Part shown: piece by piece, positions 32,825 to 41,168 of the stretch | How positions within the stretch are numbered: position 1 is the stretch's first letter | How the letters are laid out: the number at the start of each line of letters is the position of its first letter | Assembly: GCF_003054705.1 (NCBI RefSeq) | Contig: NZ_QAYX01000013.1 | Location: 19,899 to 83,898, forward strand | DNA length: 64,000 nucleotides | Direction of reading: 5' to 3' | From: Opitutus sp. ER46 | GTDB taxonomy: Bacteria; Verrucomicrobiota; Verrucomicrobiia; Opitutales; Opitutaceae | Program-made: the position numbers and the translations under genes | The notes under the pieces: generated by a model | What the model saw: the letters and a program-made list of their open reading frames with translations, nothing else | The model's database searches: none | Told to the model about the DNA's origin: nothing

Positions 32825-33952
32825 TCAGCTGCTCCCGCCCACCACCAGCTCCGGCGCGATCCGCACCGTCCGCACCTTCCCTGACGCCAGGATCTCCCCT
32901 GCCGTCTCCCCGATCTTTTCGTAATCGATCCGCAGCGTCGAAATCCGCCGCTCCGTCACCAGGTCCGTGCCCATCCCGGACAACAGCCCCACCCGCACCG
33001 GACACGCCAGCCCCGCCTGCTGCAGTGCCTCCCGCAGCAGCACGCTCATGTTGTCCTCCAGGCAAAACACCCCCACGCGCGCCCGCGTCGCCACCAGCCG
33101 CGCCACGAACCGTTCCCGTTCCACCGGCGTCGCCACCGACACCACGTTTCGCGCCGCGATCGGCTTTCCCAGCATCGCCGCCGCCGCCAGCGTCTCCCGC
33201 GTCTGCACGTCCACCGTCGCCGAATTCGCAAACGGCACCGCCAGCCAGATTTCCTCGTAGCCGCGCGCAAACAGGTGCCCGACCGCCAGCAGCGCGCCCA
33301 CCCCGAAATCCGCGCTCACGCTCGACAGCCCCGCCACCGTCGTCGGCCGGCACGTGATCACCGCCGCGCCCAGCTGCGACAAGAACTCCCGCAACACGTC
33401 GTCCCGCCAGACTTCGTCCAGCAACACCCCACGGTACCGCCCCTCGTACCCGCGGCAAAACTCCGCCAGCGCCGCCCGCTGCTCCGCCGCGTCCGCATGC
33501 ACCGGCGGATGGGCCGTATCCGCATGCCGCACCAGCGTGTCGTTGTGCACGAACAGCATCGACGCCCGGTCCCGCGCAAAGGCCTGGCTGAACCCGCCCA
33601 TCACGCCCTGGTACACGCGGCTCCAGTTCTTCAACCGCCGCAGCAGGCACGCGTACGGCTCGTTCTCAAACACCCGCCGGCTCTCGTTCAGGAAGTAGCG
33701 GCCGTTGCTCCGGCGCCAGATCAGGCCCTCCGCGCTCAGCCGAATCAGCAGCCGGCACACGGTCGCGTTCGAGATGCCGAACCGCTGCCCGATCTCGCGC
33801 GTCGTCGGCAGCGGCCGGCTCAGGTCCCACGCCTTGGTCTCCACCAGCGTGCGCAGAACCCGCTCCAGCTCCACCCCGCCCTCCCCGGCCGGCAGCGTGG
33901 AGGCCGGGACCGGCCCCGCGGCCGGCCCCACTCGTTGCGACACCTCCGTCAT
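32825..33952 (-). CDS. GntR-type regulator with LacI-like sensor domain
   Basis: 375 residues from ATG 33952. N-terminal winged helix of the GntR type at about residues 28-105 (LPTTREIGQRFGISNATVCR, LIRLSAEGLIWRRSNGRYFL), followed by a LacI/periplasmic-binding-like sensor (about 115-370: RYRGVLLDEVWRDDVLREFL, VGHLFARGYEEIWLAVPFA, TLRIDYEKIGETAGEILASG). The start overlaps the stop of the GH20 gene by 4 bp (ATGA), so the regulator is made together with the hexosaminidase and probably controls amino-sugar use, sensing a sugar (inference). Confidence 0.87.
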   Translation of the reverse strand: MTEVSQRVGPAAGPVPASTLPAGEGGVELERVLRTLVETKAWDLSRPLPTTREIGQRFGISNATVCRLLIRLSAEGLIWRRSNGRYFLNESRRVFENEPYACLLRRLKNWSRVYQGVMGGFSQAFARDRASMLFVHNDTLVRHADTAHPPVHADAAEQRAALAEFCRGYEGRYRGVLLDEVWRDDVLREFLSQLGAAVITCRPTTVAGLSSVSADFGVGALLAVGHLFARGYEEIWLAVPFANSATVDVQTRETLAAAAMLGKPIAARNVVSVATPVERERFVARLVATRARVGVFCLEDNMSVLLREALQQAGLACPVRVGLLSGMGTDLVTERRISTLRIDYEKIGETAGEILASGKVRTVRIAPELVVGGSS

Positions 33953-36090
33953 TTTTTCGGCGCCGGCGGCGTCGCCGCCTTCTCCACCTGGCGCCGCCAA
34001 TCGGCCGCCGGGAGCGTCGGCCGCGCCGCGGCCTGCCCGGCCGCCGCGACCAGCAGCCGCACCGGCTTCACGATCGGCAGCGTCACGCCCAGCCGCGGGT
34101 CTCCCAACTTTACCAGCGCCGCCAGCTGCGCTTCGCTCCAGCCGGCCGCCGCGCCTTTGTCCAGCGCCGCCACCGCCTCGAGCCCGATCGCCGCCACCGC
34201 ATCCAGTTGTTCACCCAGCGTCGCCAGCTCGCGCACCCGGGGCGACGCCGGCGCGATCCGGCCGGCTGCCAGGTCCTGGCCGAGCTGACGCCAGCCGCCG
34301 AGCGCCTCGGTCAGCGCCGCGCGCGTCGTCGCCGCGTCGCCAAAAAGTACCGCCTCCACGTCCGCCGCGAACCGCCGGCCCGCCGCGCTGTCCGCCCGCG
34401 TGCAATCCGCGAAACCGGTCAGCGGCGTGGCCTGCGTCACCGTGGGGTTCTGTTTGAATCGCACGCCCAGCGTGCCCGCCTCGAAAAGATCCGCCGCCTC
34501 GCGCACCCGCCGCGCGTCCGCCATGCTCACGCCGTCGCCGAAGCGGCGCAGCATCATGTCCCGGTTCATCTCGTGCCGCAGGCCCTGCTCATCCAGCCGC
34601 GCGTTCATCAGCGCCAGCCGGCGGTACATGTCCGGCACGTCGTTCACCTCCCGCGGCGACCACAGCCGCTCCGCCACCACCGCCGCCCGCGGCCAGATGC
34701 GCGAGTCCACCGTCTCCTCCGTCACCCACTCCGCCCACATGCAGGCCTCGCCGCCCAGCACGCGCGCCTGCTGCTCCGGCGTCAGCTTCGTGTTCGCCGG
34801 CACCGGGTCGTTGGCGTACATCGTCGCCGCCGGCAGCTGGTGATCGAGATAGAAGCCGCGCGACAGCACCGCGCCGAAACCCATCCGCGTCGCGTCGACC
34901 AGCCCGGTCGCGCCCATCCAATAGTGCACCACCGTGCCCGCCGGCAGGTTCGGGTGCAGGATTTCATTCCACCCCATCATCTTCTTGCCGAGGCCCGACA
35001 CGATCACCTGCAGCTTGCGGTTGAAATACGCGTGCAGGCCCGGGTTGTCCTTCAGGTTGTTCGCCCGGATGAACTCCTGGATCTTCGCGTTCGCCTTCCA
35101 GTGCTTCCCGTTGTTCTCGTCGCCGCCGATGTGGATGTACTCGTCGGGGAACAGCGTCGCCATCTCCGCGAAGAATTTTTGGAGCATCGGATACAACTCC
35201 TCGTTGGTCGGATCGAGCACCGGATCGTGCACCCCCGGCCGGCGGTTGATCTGGTACGGCCCGGGCGCGCTCGCGAATTCCGGATACGCCACGACCCAGG
35301 TCGTCGCGTGGCCGGGCACGTCAAACTCCGGCATCACGCGAATGCCCCGCGCCGCCGCGTACGCCACGATGTCCCGGATTTGCTCCTGCGTGTAATACAG
35401 TCCGTCCGAGCCCAGCTCGTGCAGCTTCGGGAACGCCTTGCTCTCGATCCGGAAGCCCTGGTCCTCCGTCAGGTGAAAGTGCAGCACGTTCAACTTCGCC
35501 AGCGCCATGCCGTCGATGTTGCGCTTGATCACCTCGACCGGCAGCCAGTGCCGGCACGGGTCCATCAGCAGCCCGCGCCACGCGAACCGCGGCGCATCCT
35601 TGATCTCCGCCGTCGGTAGCATCCAACCTGTCGCGTCGGCCTGCAGCATCTGCGTCAGCGTCGCCAGTCCGCGCAGCGCGCCCGTCGTCGTGGGTGCCCG
35701 CAGCACCGCTTGGTCGGCCGTGACGTCCAGCGTATAGGTTTCATCCTCCCCGACCTTTGGCACCACCGGCGCCAGCGCCTGGCACTCGATCACCAGCGTG
35801 GGTTTCACGCCGGCCGCCGGCGCCGCATACGCGGCTTCGCTCCGCGCCAAGGTCAGGCCCGTGCGCAGCTCCCAGAGCCGGCGCATCCGGTCCAACGCGC
35901 CGCGCACCCGGCCGTCGTCCGCCCCCTGCACCACCGCGGTGAAGCTCGGGTCAAACGCCAGCCGCCCGCCGGTCCAGCGCGCCTGCGCCGGCGCCGGCAT
36001 GACATTGCCCGCCGGGGTGGATGCCGGTTCGGCCAGGAGGGCGCCGGCGGAAAGGGTGAGGACAATCGATAGGGCTGCGATGGATTTCAT
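33949..36090 (-). CDS. Beta-N-acetylhexosaminidase, GH20 (exported)
   Basis: 713 residues with a signal peptide (SIVLTLSAGALLAEPAS). GH20b N-terminal domain (about 25-160), then the GH20 barrel (about 165-500): FAWRGLLMDPCRHWLPVE, LNVLHFHLTEDQGFRIES, MPEFDVPGHATTWV and the catalytic pair in YIHIGGDENNG (D324-E325), plus GWNEILHPN and EACMWAEWV. C-terminal 150 residues helical. Cleaves terminal GlcNAc/GalNAc from chitooligosaccharides or glycans in the periplasm or outside. Followed by the overlapping GntR-type regulator gene. Confidence 0.94.
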   Translation of the reverse strand: MKSIAALSIVLTLSAGALLAEPASTPAGNVMPAPAQARWTGGRLAFDPSFTAVVQGADDGRVRGALDRMRRLWELRTGLTLARSEAAYAAPAAGVKPTLVIECQALAPVVPKVGEDETYTLDVTADQAVLRAPTTTGALRGLATLTQMLQADATGWMLPTAEIKDAPRFAWRGLLMDPCRHWLPVEVIKRNIDGMALAKLNVLHFHLTEDQGFRIESKAFPKLHELGSDGLYYTQEQIRDIVAYAAARGIRVMPEFDVPGHATTWVVAYPEFASAPGPYQINRRPGVHDPVLDPTNEELYPMLQKFFAEMATLFPDEYIHIGGDENNGKHWKANAKIQEFIRANNLKDNPGLHAYFNRKLQVIVSGLGKKMMGWNEILHPNLPAGTVVHYWMGATGLVDATRMGFGAVLSRGFYLDHQLPAATMYANDPVPANTKLTPEQQARVLGGEACMWAEWVTEETVDSRIWPRAAVVAERLWSPREVNDVPDMYRRLALMNARLDEQGLRHEMNRDMMLRRFGDGVSMADARRVREAADLFEAGTLGVRFKQNPTVTQATPLTGFADCTRADSAAGRRFAADVEAVLFGDAATTRAALTEALGGWRQLGQDLAAGRIAPASPRVRELATLGEQLDAVAAIGLEAVAALDKGAAAGWSEAQLAALVKLGDPRLGVTLPIVKPVRLLVAAAGQAAARPTLPAADWRRQVEKAATPPAPKK

Positions 36091-37044
36091 GGGGTTGATA
36101 AAGCCGCCTCGCCTGCGAGGCGGGACAGAGGTTTCTGCGGCCGCACGCGCCCCGGGCCAGCCCGGTATTTATTCACGTTCCGCCGCGCCGAAAACATGCC
36201 CCGCACGCAAGCCGCCGCAGCCGACTCGTGCAACAGCAAAACCAGCCGTTACATAATTTTCCTATCCGTTACACCCGTTTTCGCCCCGCCAGTTTGGCTG
36301 CGCGAAAACTGAAGAAGGGGCCGCCCGGCGGCTTCGCGCCGAACCTTGGCTCCTTGCGCCCCATCACCATAGACCCGCCGCCCACGACGCCACGACCGCC
36401 GCGCCCCCCGCCACCTCCTGCGCGACCGCCTTGGATTCAGTACCCATATCCTGCCTTGATCCGAGTAATCTGAGGTAAAAACAACGATCCTTTATATACC
36501 TCTGATTGCTCAGATCCGAACCGGATATGTCTCAACAGGAGACAACAGAGGCAAGGGAGGATCTGTGGCATTCGAACCCCACCACCTTCAACTCGGCGCC
36601 TCCGGCGCCGAAGCCTCTGCGCTCTCTGCTACCTCCTGTAGAACCGCCTTGTGTATATTATCGTGCCTTTTGGCGCCTCTTTGTGGCGAAACAATCAGGC
36701 TATAGGCGATAAGCGGTAGGCGATAGGCTCCGAGCCGAGAATCTCGGGTAGAAGAGCAGGCGTCTGGGAAACAGCGCTCTCGCGTTTTCGCAGGGCGCGA
36801 AAATGCGAGAAGGTGGGGCTGCCTCCGGCGCCGCCGGCGCCGGGGATGAACCCCCACTTACTCTATTTTTCGCGCCGCCGAAAAATAAAGTTTCGTGCCT
36901 TTTGGCGCCTCTTCGTGGCCAACCCTGCCTTGGCGTATATTCGTGCCCGTTCCTGGTTACCAATGGCTATAGGTACAATTCGCGGTTACCATATATACTC
37001 GACCGCCCCATTCTTTCATTTTTGCCAGCGGCAAAAACGAAAGC
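36091..37044. repeat. 954-bp intergenic repeat mosaic
   Basis: Order of elements: GC-rich leader of the GH20 gene; CCCGTTTTCGCC...GCGAAAACTG hairpin-like pair (36268-36312); CTTGATCCGAGTAATCTGAGG (36455-36476) and CTCAGATCCGAACCGGATATG (36508-36528); AACAGAGGCAAGGGAGG phrase (36544-36560); GGCGCCTCCGGCGCC palindrome (36595-36610); CACGAAG-type phrase; TATAGGCGATAAGCGGTAGG (36711-36730); GCGCTCTCGCGTTTTCGC hairpin (36774-36805); TTTTTCG hairpin (36861-36890). No gene seen. Confidence 0.75.
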
Positions 37045-38478
37045 CTACTTCGCCACGGGCGGAGACAGCAGCACCGGCGGAGCATCATCTTCGTCCAACG
37101 TAAACACGACCGGCACCTGCATGTGCACCGCCACCGCGCGGTAGTCTCGCCGTCCCGGACTGAACTTCCAGGTTTGCACCGCCGCGAGCGCCGGCTCGTT
37201 GAACGCGCGATTGGTCGACCGAATGACAAACGCGTTCTTCACGTCGCCGTCGGCATCCACCACAAAGTCGACCAGCACTTCTCCCGTTTCGCCCTTCACG
37301 CGTAGGGACAGCGGATACACTGGCTCGGTCCGGAAGAGCGCCACGGGCTGGCAGTTCCGCTCGAGCCCCGTGCTCACGCTCGCGCGCTTGCCTTTGCTTG
37401 TGGCCGCCCTCGCGTCGCTGTCCGCCTTCGCCTGCGGCGGTGCCGCCACGAGCCGCTGCCGTTCCTCCGCGGTGAGCACGCCGAAGCGCGCGATCCGCTC
37501 CTCCGTCGCCGGATGCGTGCTGAGGTACGAAAACGCCGCCTCCGCGGGCGCGCGATTGCCCAGCTTCACCAAGAGCGAACTGAACGCCTTGGTCGGGATT
37601 CGCCGCTCCCGCAGGAGATCGTACGCGAACGCGTCCGCCTCCCGCTCGAGGTCACGCGAATATCCGTTCTGCAGCAGTGCCACCGGAAGCGACGTCGTAA
37701 ACGCCCCCAGCGCGGAGAGGTCACCGGTCGCGGCACTCACGATCAGCAGCGCGAAGGAATTGCGCAGCACGCTCTGGATCCCGTGGCGCAGGCGGAGATG
37801 CCCAAGTTCGTGCGCCAGCAACGCCGCTAGCTCGTCGTCCGTGAGCGACAGCTCGAGCAGCTCTTGGTTGAGCACGATCACGTTGCCCGGCAGCGCGAAC
37901 GCATTGGGCGACTGGGTAAACCGCCAGAACTCGATCGTGGGTCGCGGCGTCGTTCTCCCATCCGGCTGAATCCGGATGAGCTGCCGCTCCACCCGCGCCC
38001 GCTCCGCGAGGTCGGGCGCGAACGGCGTGAAGTACTGCGCGAGCGTGGCCTTCGCCGCGGCTCCCGCCCGCACCTCGATCGCCGGCGGCACACGCCCGGC
38101 GATGCTGCGGGCCAGCCGCGGCGGCACCCAGAAAAAGGAGGCGACCAGCAGCGCCACGAGCACGACGCACGCCACCGTCGCCACCCCATGGTGCGACTCG
38201 AGCGCATGCACGACTGCCGCAAACCGGCCCCGCCGCTGCGTCACCAGCAGCGCGTCAATCGCGCCGTTGTCCGCCGTTTCCACGACCGCCCCGCCCGGCA
38301 GGTAGATGAAACGCGGGATGTTCGCGAGCCGGTCGCTCACCCGCAGCTCCGCCAGCGGCACGACCCGCTCGCCCTGCGCCCACCTGATCTGCAGCCTCCC
38401 CTCGCCCTCCACCGCCAGCGTCGCCGGCCATGGGGTGAGGTCCTCGCCCGTGCAATAGCTGCCGGTCGTGGTCATCAT
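37045..38478 (-). CDS. M48-family metalloprotease fused to a TonB C-terminal domain
   Basis: 477 residues. N-terminal 95 residues cytosolic-like; membrane segment at about 100-120 (VATVACVVLVALLVASFFWV); M48 peptidase domain about 130-350 with the zinc motif LLAHELGHLRLRHG (near 221-225) and the downstream Glu in YSRDLEREADAFAYDLL; then a Lys/Ala-rich linker and a TonB C-terminal domain (about 385-465: GETGEVLVDFVVDADGDVKN, WKFSPGRRDYRAV). Similar M48 proteins do envelope quality control; the fused TonB-type domain is unusual. Overlaps the DUF898 gene by 4 bp, so they form an operon. Confidence 0.9.
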   Translation of the reverse strand: MMTTTGSYCTGEDLTPWPATLAVEGEGRLQIRWAQGERVVPLAELRVSDRLANIPRFIYLPGGAVVETADNGAIDALLVTQRRGRFAAVVHALESHHGVATVACVVLVALLVASFFWVPPRLARSIAGRVPPAIEVRAGAAAKATLAQYFTPFAPDLAERARVERQLIRIQPDGRTTPRPTIEFWRFTQSPNAFALPGNVIVLNQELLELSLTDDELAALLAHELGHLRLRHGIQSVLRNSFALLIVSAATGDLSALGAFTTSLPVALLQNGYSRDLEREADAFAYDLLRERRIPTKAFSSLLVKLGNRAPAEAAFSYLSTHPATEERIARFGVLTAEERQRLVAAPPQAKADSDARAATSKGKRASVSTGLERNCQPVALFRTEPVYPLSLRVKGETGEVLVDFVVDADGDVKNAFVIRSTNRAFNEPALAAVQTWKFSPGRRDYRAVAVHMQVPVVFTLDEDDAPPVLLSPPVAK

Positions 38479-39602
38479 AGCCCAAAATCGAGTCCGATCA
38501 CCTCGGCTGCCGAATCACCCGTGGCACTCCCCGGTCCGGCCTCCAGCCGGCGGATCGAGTCGATCGCCCCCGCGGGCACCAGGCTGAGGCACTGCGCCGT
38601 GTAGCGGCAGGTCCGGATCACCGCCCAGGGATAAAGGAGCCCGCAGGAGCCGATCGTCGCAAAGAGGTTCGTGAACTGCAGGCCCAACCACCGCCCAAAG
38701 TCCATCCGCGCAACAAACCGATGCTCGTCCAGGCGCGTGTTGCCCCAGAAATGATTGAAGAGCATCGCGTGAACGAGGTGCCGCGCAGTGAAGAAACCGA
38801 TCAGGTAGCAAATCAAGAACGGGATGAGCTGCGGCAGTGTCGGCGGTTTCCCGCCCGCGCCAACCGCCATCGCGCCGGTGATCAGCCCGCCGATGAAAAC
38901 GCAGCCCACCATCACGCCCGCGCTCGCGAGATACGCCGTGTAGAACGGCCGGCGCCGCAGCTCGAACCGGAAGTAGGCGTCCCCCAGCCGGTGCTGGCCC
39001 ACGACGTAGCGCCGTTTCTGCCGCACCCAGGCCGGGTAATACAGCCCGAGCGACAGCACGCACAGCACCGGTCCCACGAGATACACCGCCGCCGCGGGCG
39101 ACAGCGCGGCATGAAACCGGAAGCGCAGCCCGCGATACACCGTGTTGTGCGCATTGAACGCCAGCGAGCGCACCACGATCCACGGGAGCATCACCACGCC
39201 CAGGAGGATCACACCCCAGCGCACCGGCGGATACACCACGCCAAACAGGCTGTAGCCGAGGAAGAAGACCGCCATGATCGCGTGCCCGATCAGCAGGCGC
39301 CGCGGGTCCGCCCGGTAATCAAAGCGATGCCCCAGCAGCTCCGTCGCCCCCCGCAGGTACCGCCGCTTCCGCACCTTCGCCCACGGCAAGAAGACGCCGC
39401 ACGTAAGCAGGGTCAGCAGCGCATTCACGATCCAGATGCGGAAGTACTCGCTCGCGCGGCCGTGAAAGATGAACGGCTCCTCTCGCGGACCGGCGGGCGC
39501 CGCCGGCAGCACGGGCGGCACCGCGGCCGGCCCCACCTCCGCCGCCGGCGGCGGCGCCGCGGTTGCCGTGGGGTCAGGTGAACAAGCGCCAGGGAAATCC
39601 AT
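38475..39602 (-). CDS. DUF898 (YjgN-like) inner-membrane protein
   Basis: 375 residues from ATG 39602. A Pro/Ala-rich cytosolic N-terminus of about 45 residues (AAPPPAAEVGPAAVPPVLPA) precedes the DUF898 core with about seven to eight membrane helices; typical stretches are FHGRASEYFRIWIVNALLTL, PWAKVRKRRYLRGATELLGH and FTNLFATIGSCGLLYPWAVI. The YjgN family has no settled function. DUF898 genes often precede an M48 protease gene, as here (4-bp overlap), suggesting the two act on the same membrane process. Confidence 0.88.
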   Translation of the reverse strand: MDFPGACSPDPTATAAPPPAAEVGPAAVPPVLPAAPAGPREEPFIFHGRASEYFRIWIVNALLTLLTCGVFLPWAKVRKRRYLRGATELLGHRFDYRADPRRLLIGHAIMAVFFLGYSLFGVVYPPVRWGVILLGVVMLPWIVVRSLAFNAHNTVYRGLRFRFHAALSPAAAVYLVGPVLCVLSLGLYYPAWVRQKRRYVVGQHRLGDAYFRFELRRRPFYTAYLASAGVMVGCVFIGGLITGAMAVGAGGKPPTLPQLIPFLICYLIGFFTARHLVHAMLFNHFWGNTRLDEHRFVARMDFGRWLGLQFTNLFATIGSCGLLYPWAVIRTCRYTAQCLSLVPAGAIDSIRRLEAGPGSATGDSAAEVIGLDFGL

Positions 39603-40370
39603 GGGGGCCAGAAGAGACGCGGTTCTGCCGCCCCTCCGCTCCGCACTCAAGAAAGATTACCGCCGCCAACCCGGCCGGCATCCAGCCTTGATCCGAGTAA
39701 TCTGAGATAAAACCACGACTCTGTGTTTGCGGAGTTTGAGCCGGAGGTTGGCCACCAAAAGGCACGAGGAGGCACGATAAGGTTCTCGCTGTCGCGATCA
39801 CCTAAGTGGGCGCCGGTTCCCGGACCCCACTTACTTTAGTTTTCGCGCCGCCGAAAACTAAAGTTTCTACCGGATCTCGCTGAGGACGCAGAGAGATCGA
39901 TCAGGGGGCCTGAACCTTAGCACCTTAAGCCTTATAACCCTCAACTCGGCGCCGCCGGCGCCGATCATCCTGCCTTGATCCGAGGAATCTGAGGTTAAAA
40001 CAACGATTCTATATTCAATCTCTGATTACTCAGATCCGAACCGGATATGGCTCTACAAGAGGCAACAGAGGCAAGGGAGGATCTGTGGCATTCGAACCCT
40101 ACCACGTTCAACTCGGCGCCTCCGGCGCCGAAACCTCTGCGCTCCCTGCTACCTCCTGTAGAACTGCCTTGTGTATTTTATCGTGCCTTTTGGCGCCTCT
40201 TTGTGGCCAACATCATGTCTTGTCCCATCCTGTATTGATCAGAGCAATCTGAGGCTAAACCATCGATCCTGTATTAACCACAGATGTCTCAGATCCGAAC
40301 CGGATATGACCTTACAGAAGTTCGCCGAGGGCGCAGAGGATCCAATCCAGAGACTTCGAACCTTGGCACT
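39603..40370. repeat. 768-bp intergenic repeat mosaic
   Basis: Contains CTTGATCCGAGTAATCTGAG (39689-39708), CACGAGGAGGCACGATAAGG, hairpin CTTTAGTTTTCG/CGAAAACTAAAG (39834-39863) with the CCCCACTTAC leader, the AACCTTAGCACCTTAAGCC phrase (39914-39932), GGCGCCGCCGGCGCC, ATCCGAACCGGATATGG (40034-40050), GGCAACAGAGGCAAGGGAGG (40059-40078), GGCGCCTCCGGCGCC, CCTTTTGGCGCCTC and a second AACCGGATATG (40299-40309). Two segments (about 36520-36690 and 40040-40205) are long near-copies of each other. No gene seen. Confidence 0.78.
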
Positions 40371-41168
40371 TTAAACCTTATCACCTTCACCCGGCGCCAT
40401 CGGCGCCGCGCCGCCGCGGAGCGCCCGCTCCACGTACCGCGTCAGCGCCTCCGGGCCCGAGCCCACCCGCACCCCGCGGCCAGCCTCCCAATAAGTTCCC
40501 GCCGCATCCGGCGCCAGCCGCGGCCCCAGCTCCACCACGTACTCAAACGGCACCCGTGGCAGCCGCCAGAACGGACACCCCTTCGTCAGCGCCTCCGAGT
40601 TCGTCCGGATCCGCACCACCTGGATCGGCGCGCGCACCCGCTCCGCGATCACTGCAAACCCCGGCCTCAGCGGCCCGAGCACCTGCCCCGCCGGCGTCCG
40701 CGTGCCCTCCGGAAAAACCACCAGCGTGTGCCCCGCGGCCACCTTCGCGATCGCCGCCCGCACCGTGTCCACCCCGCCGCTCGAAAACAGATACCCCGAG
40801 CGCAGCCCGCACGCGCCGATGATCGCCAGCCGCCCCGAGCCCGGCCGGAAAATGCACACCGCCTCCGGCTGCGGCTCCAGCAGCGCAACGCTGTCCAGCA
40901 GACACCGATGGTTCGCCACCACCACCGTCCCGGCCGGCACCGCCGCCAGCGCCTCCCGCCCGCGCAGCCGACACACCCCGGTCACGCGCAGCAGCCAGAA
41001 ATACGCCCGCACCGCCCGACACAACCCGTGCCGGAACCACCGCTCCGTCCGCGGCGTCGCCGGCCCCGCGCCAAGCACGAGGTAAACGAGGTTCAGCGCC
41101 AGCCCGCCCACCGCGAACACCAGCAGGCACGCGTAATACCACCCGGCCCAGTAGACGCGCCCGATCAT
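40371..41168 (-). CDS. PlsC-like 1-acyl-glycerol-phosphate acyltransferase (LPLAT)
   Basis: 265 residues. N-terminal membrane segment (ACLLVFAVGGLALNLVYLVL), catalytic motif NHRCLLDS (a His/Asp variant of NHxxxxD) near residue 87-94, and FPEGTRTPAGQVLGPLRPG (block III). Transfers an acyl chain to a lipid acceptor at the inner membrane. Its ATG overlaps the radical SAM stop by 4 bp, so it is the last gene of the polyene-type operon. Close paralogue of 61376-62260 (shared FPEGTRTPxGQVLGPLRPGF). Likely attaches the polyene to, or completes, a lipid anchor (inference). Confidence 0.9.
   Translation of the reverse strand: MIGRVYWAGWYYACLLVFAVGGLALNLVYLVLGAGPATPRTERWFRHGLCRAVRAYFWLLRVTGVCRLRGREALAAVPAGTVVVANHRCLLDSVALLEPQPEAVCIFRPGSGRLAIIGACGLRSGYLFSSGGVDTVRAAIAKVAAGHTLVVFPEGTRTPAGQVLGPLRPGFAVIAERVRAPIQVVRIRTNSEALTKGCPFWRLPRVPFEYVVELGPRLAPDAAGTYWEAGRGVRVGSGPEALTRYVERALRGGAAPMAPGEGDKV

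Noticed and set aside
34207..35619. Plus-strand frame of 470 codons opposite GH20
   Set aside because: Shadow of the GH20 gene; no protein-like features.
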